A stretch of DNA of 64,000 nucleotides from assembly GCF_008801815.1 (NCBI RefSeq), contig NZ_VZOX01000012.1; one strand, written 5' to 3'. The notes beneath the pieces are model-generated. The model ran no database searches and was not told where the DNA came from. It saw nothing but the letters and a program-made list of their open reading frames with translations. Shown here piece by piece: positions 1 to 7,946 of this stretch. The stretch is from Edwardsiella anguillarum (lineage in GTDB: Bacteria; Pseudomonadota; Gammaproteobacteria; Enterobacterales; Enterobacteriaceae). Each line of letters opens with the position of its first letter. The first letter of the stretch is position 1. A program made the position numbers and the translations under genes.

Positions 1-194
1 AGGGCAAATGCCGAAACATCGCCAGCGGTTAGCGTAATATCGTTGGACAATGGATGATTGTTAATCCTGCGCGTGGATGGCACCGCATTACCGGCCTGAT
101 TAATGGTTTCTCGCAAACCAAGGTTATACAGAAACCTATCAGCCAAACGCTTACCGTTTAAAATAGCCTCTTTTACATCGTTGGAGGCACTCTC
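1..194 (-). CDS. Silent tail-fibre cassette of Mu-like prophage, partial
   Basis: Read on the minus strand, one frame stays open from a stop at 222-224 to the window edge. It encodes a phage tail-fibre-like stretch including NAVPSTRRINNHPLSNDIT, the linker typical of Mu/P2-type tail fibres. No ATG, GTG or TTG start with a ribosome binding site precedes it, so this copy cannot be translated as it lies. In Mu-type phages the variable half of the fibre gene next to the invertase is the unexpressed alternative, and it is switched on when the segment inverts. The crossover-like site at 108-133 lies inside this frame, which fits that arrangement. The remainder of the cassette and the expressed copy are outside the window. 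Confidence 0.72.
108..133. other. gix/cix-like DNA inversion crossover site
   Basis: A 26-bp imperfect dyad with core AAACC-AA-GGTT sits about 60 bp upstream of the invertase start. The layout (12-bp half sites around a 2-bp centre) matches Gin/Cin/Hin-family crossover sites. It lies inside the tail-fibre frame, as expected for a site that joins constant to variable coding sequence. The partner site should be to the left of the window in inverted orientation. Confidence 0.65.
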
Positions 195-749
195 ATGGCA
201 AGGGTTGGCTACATCCGGGTATCAACAATCGACCAGAATGTGGATTTACAGCGCAACGCGCTCAATTGTGCAAATTGCGACCTAATTATTGAAGATAAAA
301 TCAGCGGAAAAACGGCTGTTCGACCTGGTTTAAAGCGCGCATTAAAGGTGCTAAAAACAGGTGATACACTGGTAGTGTGGAAGCTTGATCGGTTAGGGCG
401 TAGCGTTAAAAATTTAGTTGAGTTGGTAACGGAGCTGCGTGAGCGAGGTATTGAGTTTTTAAGCCTAACTGACAGCATTGACACCAGCACGCCAATGGGG
501 CGTTTTTTCTTTCATATAATGTCAGCATTGGCAGAAATGGAGCGTGAATTGATCATTGAGCGCACCCGAGCAGGTTTAGCTGCCGCTAGGGAAAAAGGCC
601 GAATTGGTGGACGACCGCGAGCACTAACTCTCAATGAACAGGAGCAGGTGGGGCGTCTTCTCGCCAAAGGGTATTCATATAAACAACTTTCCCTACTGTA
701 CGACGTCGGTCTCTCAACATTGTATAAATACCACCCTGCAAAGAGATGA
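195..749 (+). CDS. gin: DNA invertase, Gin family (serine recombinase)
   Basis: A 184-aa small serine recombinase closely resembling phage Mu Gin. It has an N-terminal resolvase domain (YIRVST near residues 6-11, with the nucleophile serine), the conserved WKLDRLGRS and SLTDSIDTSTPMGRFFFH stretches, the long E helix around ALAEMERELIIERT, and a C-terminal helix-turn-helix ending LSTLYKYHPAKR. It inverts the adjacent tail-fibre segment at paired crossover sites, normally with Fis bound to an enhancer. The ATG at 195 is the first codon consistent with family length. It lies beside a crossover-like site and a silent fibre cassette and upstream of com-mom, the same order as in Mu. Confidence 0.93.
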   Translation: MARVGYIRVSTIDQNVDLQRNALNCANCDLIIEDKISGKTAVRPGLKRALKVLKTGDTLVVWKLDRLGRSVKNLVELVTELRERGIEFLSLTDSIDTSTPMGRFFFHIMSALAEMERELIIERTRAGLAAAREKGRIGGRPRALTLNEQEQVGRLLAKGYSYKQLSLLYDVGLSTLYKYHPAKR

Positions 750-828
750 GCAATACACGATAATATCAACTCCTTTGTCATTTTAACATTTTTGGGGGAT
801 GTTGGCCAGTTGCCGAGGTGTGGTTGTT

Positions 829-876
829 GATCGTTAAAACAAATTAATTCCCATGTTTCGATCATAAACACCGATC
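829..876 (+). promoter_or_regulatory. Three GATC sites upstream of com-mom (candidate Dam switch)
   Basis: GATC occurs at 829-832, 860-863 and 873-876, in the 180-bp gap before com. In phage Mu, three GATC sites upstream of the mom promoter must be methylated by Dam to keep OxyR from repressing com-mom. The same number and clustering here suggests conserved control. The rest of the 750-926 gap holds no gene that I can support. Confidence 0.5.
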
Positions 877-926
877 GATTGCTGATAGATTTTCTCGGTA
901 ACAACTGACTCGGGAGAGCCTATCAC

Positions 927-1142
927 ATGATTAGAGAAATCCGGTGCTGCCGCTGTAACCGGCTTCTGGCAAAAGCATCCTACGATTACATTCAGGTAAA
1001 ATGCCCTCGCTGCAAGGCATTTAATGAGTTGAGGGTGGACAACCCCATACAGAGCACTACAGAGTGCCCCACGGAGAGAGAGAGAGACAGTGGGGATCAA
1101 AGCCAAAACATCAAAAATTATTACGCCCCCAAAAACGATTAA
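927..1142 (+). CDS. com: Com-like translational activator of mom
   Basis: A 71-aa protein with a zinc finger, C7-x2-C10 and C26-x2-C29, in the arrangement of Mu Com. Com is an RNA-binding protein that melts a structure covering the mom start and allows its translation. The start is preceded by a GGGAG ribosome binding site at about 911-915. The 3' end overlaps mom by 53 nt in another frame, as in Mu. The C-terminal tail after residue 35 is polar and not conserved. Identification rests on the cysteine pattern, size and position before mom. Confidence 0.88.
   Translation: MIREIRCCRCNRLLAKASYDYIQVKCPRCKAFNELRVDNPIQSTTECPTERERDSGDQSQNIKNYYAPKND
1067..1095 (+). promoter_or_regulatory. Hairpin sequestering the mom GTG start codon
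   Basis: CCCCAC at 1067-1072 pairs perfectly with GTGGGG at 1090-1095, whose first three bases are the mom start codon. The 17-nt loop is a GA-rich run containing the Shine-Dalgarno GGAG (1073-1076). This is a plausible off-state that Com would open. The pairing is read from the sequence; its role is inferred from Mu. Confidence 0.6.
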
Positions 1143-1803
1143 ATACGGTGATACTGTCGTGGGGTATGGTTCAGATGAGTTACGTGTTGAAACCATACCC
1201 TGTTGGCTGGCACGCGTGATCATTGCTAATAAGCACTACAGTAAGCGGTTTGTGAATAACTCTTACCTGCACCTGGGGGTGTTTTCTGGACGTGAGCTAG
1301 TCGGAGTAATGCAATGGGGATATGCATTAAATCCTAACAGTGGCTCAAGGGTTGTTGAGGGGACGGGGAACCGTGAATACATGGAGTTAAACCGTTTATG
1401 GCTACATGATTGTATGCCGCGCAATTCAGAGTCCCGTGCCATTAGTTATGCCCTTAAAGCGATCAAGTTGCTATATCCCTGCGTAATGTGGGTTCAGTCC
1501 TTTGCTGATGAGCGATGTGGGCGATTTGGTGTCGTATACCAAGCGAGCAACTTTGATTACATCGGGTGCCATTATTCAACATTTTGGGAGCTGGATGGTG
1601 AGTGGTATCACGAGATAGCCCGCAACGCTATCTCCCGCGGAGGTAAACGCGGAGAGTACTTACGAGCCAACATTGGCCGAGCAACAGCGCACCGCTTTAA
1701 ACAGTTCCGATACATTCGGTTTCTGAACAAGCGAGCACGAAAGCGGTTAAATGCAAAATTGTTCACTGTTCAGCCCTACCCGAAACCTGAAGCCACCTCG
1801 TAG
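1090..1803 (+). CDS. mom: Mom-like DNA adenine modification protein
   Basis: A 237-aa protein starting at GTG 1090 inside com. It matches the Mu Mom family: HYSKR near the N-terminus, VGVMQWGYALNP, and ELNRLWLHDCMPRNSESRA followed by an alternating strand-helix region. Mom has an acetyltransferase (GNAT)-like fold and converts a subset of adenines in phage DNA to a carbamoylmethyl derivative, protecting it from host restriction. GTG is preferred because it lies in the sequestering hairpin and gives a product of the family's length (Mu Mom is about 240 aa). It is co-transcribed with com and followed by a strong hairpin. Confidence 0.9.
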   Translation: MGIKAKTSKIITPPKTIKYGDTVVGYGSDELRVETIPCWLARVIIANKHYSKRFVNNSYLHLGVFSGRELVGVMQWGYALNPNSGSRVVEGTGNREYMELNRLWLHDCMPRNSESRAISYALKAIKLLYPCVMWVQSFADERCGRFGVVYQASNFDYIGCHYSTFWELDGEWYHEIARNAISRGGKRGEYLRANIGRATAHRFKQFRYIRFLNKRARKRLNAKLFTVQPYPKPEATS

Positions 1804-1818
1804 GAGTGATTGATGTAT

Positions 1819-1846
1819 AAATTAGCCGCTGTTTAGCGGCTAATTT
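1819..1846 (+). terminator. Terminator after mom
   Basis: Perfect 12-bp stem (AAATTAGCCGCT and its complement) with loop GTTT, beginning 16 nt after the mom stop. The 3' arm ends in TAATTT. Confidence 0.75.
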
Positions 1847-1918
1847 GGTATCAAATGTTATTCTGATCGTCGGTTTGAGTTAGTATCAAATGATTTTCAA
1901 ATCCGTATCAAATGATTT
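1847..1918 (+). mobile_element. Right terminus of Mu-like prophage with end repeats
   Basis: GTATCAAATGATTT occurs exactly at 1883-1896 and 1905-1918, and a diverged copy (GTATCAAATGTTAT) at 1848-1861. All three are in the same orientation in the last 70 bp before chromosomal murQ sequence. Repeated short sites at the end of a transposable phage are normally transposase binding sites. The exact last phage base cannot be fixed without the left end, but lies at about 1905-1925. Confidence 0.65.
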
Positions 1919-2280
1919 CGCGCGCTATAGGCCCCGAGGTGATTACCGGATCCTCGCGGATGAAGGCGGGAACGGCGCAGAAAATGATCCTGAACATGCT
2001 GAGCAGCGCGGCGATGATCCGCAGCGGAAAGGTCTATGGCAACCTGATGGTGGACGTAGAAGCGACCAACGCCAAGCTGGTCGAGCGCCAAATCCGCATT
2101 GTGATGGAGGCCGGGGAGTGCGATCGCGCCAGCGCCGTCGAGGCGCTGGAGCGCAGCCAGCGGCAGTGTAAAACCGCCATTGTAATGGTGCTGACCGGCC
2201 TGTCGGCCACCGAGGCGCAGGCGCTGCTCGACCGGCACCGGGGCTTTATCCGCCCGGCGCTGAATGAGCGCCCGGCCTGA
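1919..2280 (+). pseudogene. murQ: 3' part of murQ interrupted by prophage
   Basis: About 118 codons of the C-terminal part of N-acetylmuramic acid 6-phosphate etherase, starting at IGPEVITGSSRMKAGTAQK and ending HRGFIRPALNERPA. MurQ cleaves the lactyl ether of MurNAc-6-P to give GlcNAc-6-P in peptidoglycan recycling and is normally about 300 aa. The N-terminal sugar-isomerase half, including the phosphosugar-binding and catalytic region, is missing. The reading frame runs straight out of the phage end repeats. The 5' part should lie on the far side of the prophage. The fragment is not expected to be active. Confidence 0.88.
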
Positions 2281-2324
2281 GTCCACGCACGGCCGCGCCG
2301 CAGACGCCGGCGCGGACCAGAAGG

Positions 2325-2813
2325 CTACTGCAGCCAGGCGCGGATGATCCGCCCCAGCTCATCGATATCGCTATACAGATGATCGTTTCCGGCAACGCAG
2401 CGGCACTGCGCCGTCTCACCCACCAGCTGGGCCAACGCCTCATAGGATCCGAAGGGATCGGCCTCCTGCTGGATAATCAGCACCCGCTGGCGGGCGGTCA
2501 ACGTCTGCAGCGCCCGGCGCTGCTCAGCGTTATACAGGGAGAGCGCCACGCCGATGAAGACGGTCTGACGCCCCTGCAGCGCCGGCGTCAGGACACAGGC
2601 CAGCGTACCGATAGATTTGGCCAGCAGCAGGTCGCACTGGCCGTGCGGCATATGCGTCAGCTCGGCCTGCAGATCGAACGCCGCCTGCGGCTGCCGCCAG
2701 GCGGCGAAACGGTGCACCTGCAGATCCAGCGCGGGCACGTGCAGCGCGTGTGCCACCTCGGCTATCCACTCCTGGGTTGCGGGCACCTTGCCCGGAATTG
2801 CGATCGCTTTCAT
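2325..2813 (-). CDS. Predicted alpha/beta-hydrolase-like protein
   Basis: A 162-aa protein without signal peptide. LLAKSIGTLA near residues 62-71 resembles a nucleophile elbow, and GNDHLYSD near the C-terminus resembles the catalytic histidine loop of small alpha/beta hydrolases. FGSYEAL precedes a typical helix. The length is short for the fold but matches the small serine-hydrolase-like families. Substrate unknown. It stands alone between murQ and nfsB, both more than 40 bp away. The hydrolase assignment is inferred from motifs only. Confidence 0.6.
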   Translation of the reverse strand: MKAIAIPGKVPATQEWIAEVAHALHVPALDLQVHRFAAWRQPQAAFDLQAELTHMPHGQCDLLLAKSIGTLACVLTPALQGRQTVFIGVALSLYNAEQRRALQTLTARQRVLIIQQEADPFGSYEALAQLVGETAQCRCVAGNDHLYSDIDELGRIIRAWLQ

Positions 2814-2987
2814 TGCTCTTCCCCTTATCCAGTCAGACGCCCCGGCGGGACGCGATTCTCTCCGTTATAGCGCGATTGTCTGTCGCTGTCCTCCCGGCGG
2901 GGAAAATGTCTGACAAAAAGGCGCAGCGGCTAAAATGTCGCGTCGGGGCGACCGCCCCCACGGCGGCAGGGGCGAGGGAAAGGCGTC

Positions 2988-3641
2988 TCAGCACTCGGTC
3001 AGGATCTCTGACAGCGGCAGACGAGACTTGGGCAGCGCGGCGTTAAAGTCCTCTGCGCTGCGGTAGCCCAGCGCTACCAGCGCCACGCTGGTCAGCCCCT
3101 GCTGCGACAGGCCGAACTCGGCATCCAGCGCGGCGCTGTCAAACCCTTCGATCGGCACGGCGTCAATCTTCAGCGCCGCCAACCCCAGCAGAAAGTTACC
3201 CAGGTTAAGATAGACCTGCTTGGCCATCCACTGCCCGGCGTCCTGCAGCGTATCGCGGTGCAGGGCGGCAAAGTAGGCGCGCCCTGTATGCTGCGCCGCC
3301 ATCGCCTGCGGCGTCGCAAAGCGGCCATCGTCCTGCTCCTGCTGCAGCAGATGCTGCAGATAGGCTTCATCTATCTCCGTTTTCGCGCAGAAGACCACGA
3401 CGTGCGATGCCTCCAGCACCTTACGCCGGTTGAACTCATAGGTGCCCACCGTCGCGCTGGCAACGCGCGCCTTACCGGCATCGCTGCCCGCCAGAATAAA
3501 GTGCCACGGCTGGGAATTGGTGCTAGAGGGGCTCAAACGCAGCAGCGCCTTGACGCTGTCGAGATCGCCGTGGCTGATTTTCCGCTCGGCGTCAAACACC
3601 TTGGTTGAGTAGCGGGATAGCGCCGCTGAAATGATATCCAT
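2988..3641 (-). CDS. nfsB: Oxygen-insensitive NAD(P)H nitroreductase
   Basis: A 217-aa flavoprotein co-linear with E. coli NfsB: MDIISAALSRYSTKVFDA at the start, SPSSTNSQPWHF (FMN-binding loop) at about 37-48, VVVFCAKT, WMAKQVYLNLGNFLLG, and LPKSRLPLSEILTE at the end. NfsB reduces nitroaromatics, quinones and dihydropteridines by two-electron steps using FMN and NAD(P)H in the cytoplasm. The start ATG at 3641 matches the family N-terminus. Single-gene unit; the nearest gene on the same strand starts at 2813. Confidence 0.95.
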   Translation of the reverse strand: MDIISAALSRYSTKVFDAERKISHGDLDSVKALLRLSPSSTNSQPWHFILAGSDAGKARVASATVGTYEFNRRKVLEASHVVVFCAKTEIDEAYLQHLLQQEQDDGRFATPQAMAAQHTGRAYFAALHRDTLQDAGQWMAKQVYLNLGNFLLGLAALKIDAVPIEGFDSAALDAEFGLSQQGLTSVALVALGYRSAEDFNAALPKSRLPLSEILTEC

Positions 3642-3859
3642 CGAGAGACTCCTGGTTGAACGAATGATGACCCCTCCGGCGCCCTGATCCGCCGCGGGAG
3701 GACATTCAGACTATCCTGTTTATTCCGCCGCCAGCAAGGACAATCCTGGCGGTCATCCCCCGTCGCGGCGGGCTTGCCTCCCCCTCTGGCGCAACGGATA
3801 ATCGGAGAGGATCCGGCCGGCCTCCCCGCCCGCCGGCGTTTGCCCCATGGAGAAACCCG

Positions 3860-4578
3860 ATGCCTCTGGAGATAGCCCCGGCGCTGAGCCGCCTGCTGGA
3901 GGATCGCCTGGCGCTGGGACAGATCCTGTTCGCCAGCGCCCTCTCCGCGCCCGCGCAGCCGCCGCGCCTGGAGATCGCTATCGCCGGGAACCTGCTGCGC
4001 CGCGCTGCTGACCCTGCTGTTTGCCAAGCAGCGGATCGTTCTGACCCTGTGGCAGTGGGATGGCACGCAGCTCCAGCGTCGGCAGCAGACCCAGATCGCC
4101 CGGCGCGGGCCGCGTACCGGCACCTTTCTACTGCAGGCGCTGAACGAGCAGGCCATGCAGCCCGCCGTCCAGACGACTGCGCGGCTGACCGTCTGCGCGC
4201 TGCTCAGCCACTGCACTGACCTGCTGGCGGGCCACCTGCGCGCCGCGCAGCCAGGCGCTGTTGAACGCCATTCGCGACTATATCGACGGCCACTACATGA
4301 ACGCCCTGAGCCGCGACGCCGTCGCCCGGCGCGCGCCCAACTACCTCTCACAGCTGTTTCAGCGCGCCGACGGCGGCGGTTTTAATCACTATCTGAATCA
4401 CGTTCGCCTTGAACAGGCCAAGACGCTGCTCAAGGAGTATGAGATGACCATCAAGGCGATCGCCCACGCCTGCGGCTACGACGACAGCAACGACTTTTGC
4501 CGCCTGTTCCGCCAGCGCACCGAACGTACGCCGAGCGAATATCGCCGCCAGTACCATAGCCAGAGAGACGCGCCATAG
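3860..4578 (+). pseudogene. AraC-family regulator broken by two frameshifts
   Basis: Three overlapping frames together make one AraC-type protein of about 240 codons. The first begins at ATG 3860 (MPLEIAPALSRLL) and is coherent to about 4000. The second frame continues LLTLLFAKQRIVLTLWQW to about 4250. The third carries the C-terminal double helix-turn-helix (LLNAIRDYIDGHYMNALS to DDSNDFCRLFRQRTERTPSEYRRQY). No single frame spans it, so it is either decayed or contains sequencing indels. The DNA-binding half could still be made from TTG/ATG starts near 4261-4297. It is convergent with the glycyl-radical operon, which it may once have controlled. Confidence 0.75.
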
Positions 4579-4600
4579 CGGCGGCTCGGCGCCGCACCGA

Positions 4601-5476
4601 TTAGCCGCCAACCCTCACCCGATAGCCCGCCGCCTCGGCCATGCTCCGCAGCGGGACGATCTGCTCCGGCGTCGGCGCCGGCGTCCCCTGCATCGCCCAG
4701 CGCTGGCCGAGCAGCCGGTACTTGCCTTCGCCGTAGCGGTGAAACGGCAGCAGGTGTAACTCGTCGATCCCCAGCGGCGCCAGCGCGTCGAGCGCCCGCC
4801 GCAGATTCTCCCGTGACAGGGTATAGCCGGGGATCAGCGGCAGCCGCGGGATCACCCGGATCCCACGCTGACGCAGCAGGCGCAGATTATCCAGCGCCCG
4901 CGGCAGATTCAGGCGCAGCAGCTGCGCCGAGCGCCCGGCATCCATGATCTTGAGATCGAACAGCACCTCATCGCACAGGCTGGCCAACGACAGCAGCCGC
5001 GAGGCGGGCCCATCCCCCGCCGTCTCCAGCGCGCAGCGCACGCCCAGCCGGCGCAGGCGCGTCAGAAAGCGGGTGGCGAAGGCCGCCTGCAGCAGCACCT
5101 CGCCGCCGGACAGCGTCACTCCGCCGCCGGAGCTGCGGAAAAAGACGGCGTCCTTCATCACCTCCGCCTCCAGCTGCGCCAGGGTCACGATCCGGCCAAT
5201 ACGCTCCATGGCGCCAGAGGGGCACTCATCGGCGTCGTTCAGGCAGGGGGTACAGCGCAGGCACCGCTGCTCGCGGCGCACCGTCTGCGGCGCGGGGGAG
5301 AGCGACTCAGGATTGGCGCACCACGGACAGCGGTGCGGACAGCCTTTAAAAAAGACCACGCTGCGGATCCCGCGCCCGTCGTTCAGCGAATAGCGCTGCA
5401 CGTTAAAGATGCACGCCGTCTCCCCGGCGGCGCGGGCCGTCTCACAGCGGGTGGGCGGTACGGCGGATAATGTCAT
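4601..5476 (-). CDS. Glycyl-radical enzyme activase (radical SAM)
   Basis: About 291 aa. The radical-SAM cluster motif C-x3-C-x2-C is in GCPHRCPWCANPES, preceded by NVQRYSLNDGRGIRSVVFFKG. A second cysteine group (CLRCTPC to DECPSGAM) suggests a reduced ferredoxin-like insert. GGGVTLSGGE is the family SAM-binding signature. The protein abstracts a hydrogen from the glycine of its partner, using a [4Fe-4S] cluster and S-adenosylmethionine. I chose ATG 5476 because GGGAG lies upstream; this overlaps the 3' end of the partner gene by about 35 nt, which implies translational coupling. Confidence 0.88.
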   Translation of the reverse strand: MTLSAVPPTRCETARAAGETACIFNVQRYSLNDGRGIRSVVFFKGCPHRCPWCANPESLSPAPQTVRREQRCLRCTPCLNDADECPSGAMERIGRIVTLAQLEAEVMKDAVFFRSSGGGVTLSGGEVLLQAAFATRFLTRLRRLGVRCALETAGDGPASRLLSLASLCDEVLFDLKIMDAGRSAQLLRLNLPRALDNLRLLRQRGIRVIPRLPLIPGYTLSRENLRRALDALAPLGIDELHLLPFHRYGEGKYRLLGQRWAMQGTPAPTPEQIVPLRSMAEAAGYRVRVGG

Positions 5477-7739
5477 CCTGGATCTCCCGCGACAGCTCAA
5501 CAAAAAAGGCGCTGTAGCCCGCGACGCGCACCACCAGCCCGGCGTACGCCTGCGGGCGCCGCTGCGCCGCGCGCAGGGTCTCGGCGCTGACCACGTTAAA
5601 CTGGATATGCTGCAGCTTCAGTTTGCTGAAGGCATGTAGGAAATCGGCCAGCTTATTCAGTCCCGCCTCGCCCTCCAGCGTCGCCGGGGTAAACTTCACG
5701 TTCAGCAGCGTGCCGTTGGAGAGCAGGTAGTTATCCAGTTTACTGACCGACTTCAGCACCGCCGTCGGCCCCTGACTGTCCTGACCGAGCATCGGTGACA
5801 GGCCGCCGTCGGCCAGCTGCTCGCCGGCCAGCCGGCCATCCGGCGTCGCCCCGACCACCGCCCCCAGGGGAATATGCGCCGAGACGGTGTAGGAGCCGGG
5901 CGTAAACTGTCCGCCACGCGGATTACGGTATTTCTCCACCTCTTTACAGTAAAAACGCAGCAGATCGGCGCTGATATCGTCCACGCGATCGATATCGTTT
6001 CCGTACTTCTCGAAACGGTTGATCAGCCGGGCGCGGATCTGCGCGCCGTCGGGCGTCGCGAAGTTGGCCTTCAGCTGCGCCAGCAGCTGATCAAAGCTGA
6101 GGCGCCGCTGCTCAAACACCATGCCGCGCAGGGCGTGCAGCGAATCGCCCAGGTTGGCGATACCGATCCCCTGCACCCCGGAAAAATTGTAGCGGGCGCC
6201 GCCGTCGGTGATATCGCGTCCCTTGTCGAGACAGTCGCTGATAAAAGCGGAGAGCAGCGGCACCGGCGCCCAGTCGCGGTGACCGATATCACAGATATTG
6301 CTGCCCTCGACCATCAGCCGAATATAGTGGCGGATCCGCTCGCGGATCTGCGCCAGCAAATCCGCGTAGCTCAGGGCGGCGTTACCCTCGTTATCCAGCA
6401 GCACCAGCTCCATCACCTTGAGCAGATTAAACATGGCGATATCGTGCAGCCCGTAGGTCTTGCCAGGAATGGACAGCTCGACGCACCCGACCACCGCATA
6501 GTCCCGGGCATCCTCCAGCGACACGCCGCGGTTGAGGAAGGCCGGAACCACCACCTCGTCGTTGAAGATCTGCGGAATACCGGTGCCCAGACGAATGGTT
6601 TCGGCACTCTTTAGCAAAAACGCCCGATCGATCAGCTCGTTGATCCGCACCCCGAGGTTGGGCTGCGGCAGACAAACCTCCTGGTACGCCGCCAGGCAGG
6701 CGAAGGAGAGCGGATTGACCGCGCTGCGCCCGGTGGCGCTCAGGCCGCCCAGCAGGGCGGTATAGCCGGTCGGGAAGCCGGCAAAATAGCGCGCGCTGCC
6801 GCTGGAGCGCAGCAGCACCACATCGTTACACTTCACCCACAGCGCCGCCAGCAGCGTCTGCAGCTGCGAGGCACTCTCGCCCTGCGCCAGGGAGGCCTGA
6901 TAAAACGGCAGCATATACTGATCAAACCGCCCCAGGGACAGCGAGCTGGCGTTGGACTCATACTGCAGGATCACGTTGAAGTACCAGAACAGCTGGCAGG
7001 CCTGGCGGAAATCCTGCGGCGCCTCGTGGACATTATGACGCGATATCGCCGCAATCTGCAGCAGCTCCGCGCGCCGCGCCGCGTCGCGACACGCGGCGGC
7101 CATCACCTCGGCCAGCGTCGCATAGCGCAGAATATGGCGCTGCGCCGCCCGCATCACCAGCAGCGCGGCCCGGTAAAAGTCGCTGTGCGGCGCCCGACGG
7201 CAATCCGCATCCAGGCGGGCGATCAGCGCCGACAGGCCGTGCTGCAGCAGGTGCGGGTAGTCAATAATGATATGCCCCTGCCCTTTATCGGTCTGGTTGA
7301 TGCTAAAGATCTGACTGGCGGCGGCGCGCTGCACCGCCTCCGTCATCTGCGCGTTGATAAAGTCCTTCATTGAGCGCCCCGCCCAGTAAGGGTAGAGCGT
7401 CTCGCGGTACAGGCGTTTATCCTGCTCGTCGATCTCAAAGCGATCCTGCGGCCGCTGGGAAAAGGTCTCCAGCTCCTCCAGCAGCCAGTAGGGGTCCATC
7501 TCCGGGGAGACGATGCCGGCGCGCGGCTGCACGGTACGGTTGCCGGCCACGATCTCATCCTCGCGGATGGCGATCGCCACGTTATCCAGAATATGGGCGG
7601 TCGCCAGGGCACGGCGCACGATCACCGGCTCCCCCTCCGTCTGCCGGTGGCTGTCGGTATACAGCAGCGCCCGCTCCAGAGAGATGGCCCGGGGCTGGGC
7701 GAACAGCGCGGCCTTTAAACGCGAGATACGGTTTGGCAT
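5442..7739 (-). CDS. Glycyl-radical enzyme, PFL2/dehydratase-like, substrate unknown
   Basis: A 765-aa glycyl-radical enzyme. The radical loop RVAGYSAFF is at about residue 741 and the active-site loop VVGCVELSIPGK places the cysteine near residue 419. A GCVE loop (one Cys then a Glu) is typical of eliminating enzymes such as diol/glycerol dehydratase, choline TMA-lyase and hydroxyproline dehydratase, whereas pyruvate formate-lyase has two adjacent cysteines. It therefore probably performs a radical dehydration or C-X cleavage, not formate-lyase chemistry. The activase follows directly. No microcompartment or aldehyde dehydrogenase genes are nearby. The substrate cannot be named from sequence alone. 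Confidence 0.85.
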   Translation of the reverse strand: MPNRISRLKAALFAQPRAISLERALLYTDSHRQTEGEPVIVRRALATAHILDNVAIAIREDEIVAGNRTVQPRAGIVSPEMDPYWLLEELETFSQRPQDRFEIDEQDKRLYRETLYPYWAGRSMKDFINAQMTEAVQRAAASQIFSINQTDKGQGHIIIDYPHLLQHGLSALIARLDADCRRAPHSDFYRAALLVMRAAQRHILRYATLAEVMAAACRDAARRAELLQIAAISRHNVHEAPQDFRQACQLFWYFNVILQYESNASSLSLGRFDQYMLPFYQASLAQGESASQLQTLLAALWVKCNDVVLLRSSGSARYFAGFPTGYTALLGGLSATGRSAVNPLSFACLAAYQEVCLPQPNLGVRINELIDRAFLLKSAETIRLGTGIPQIFNDEVVVPAFLNRGVSLEDARDYAVVGCVELSIPGKTYGLHDIAMFNLLKVMELVLLDNEGNAALSYADLLAQIRERIRHYIRLMVEGSNICDIGHRDWAPVPLLSAFISDCLDKGRDITDGGARYNFSGVQGIGIANLGDSLHALRGMVFEQRRLSFDQLLAQLKANFATPDGAQIRARLINRFEKYGNDIDRVDDISADLLRFYCKEVEKYRNPRGGQFTPGSYTVSAHIPLGAVVGATPDGRLAGEQLADGGLSPMLGQDSQGPTAVLKSVSKLDNYLLSNGTLLNVKFTPATLEGEAGLNKLADFLHAFSKLKLQHIQFNVVSAETLRAAQRRPQAYAGLVVRVAGYSAFFVELSREIQDDIIRRTAHPL

Positions 7740-7946
7740 AGCGATCTCCTTGCAGACGGATGCAGATACGGTACGCCCGCGGGTGCGGGCAATCTGCGCT
7801 CACAATAGGCAATCGGCGCGCGCGCCGACAGGAGAGAAAAGCCTCATTTACTGGATTTTTGTATGCTGCTGGTAAAAATGGGATCTGCCTCAACTATTGG
7901 CGACAATGACCGCCGCGCAGACAGCGTGGGTCTGGGCTACGCCCCT

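Noticed and set aside
4261..4578. Stand-alone AraC DNA-binding protein
   Set aside because: Upstream frames encode the missing N-terminal half in two shifted frames, so it is treated as part of one broken gene.
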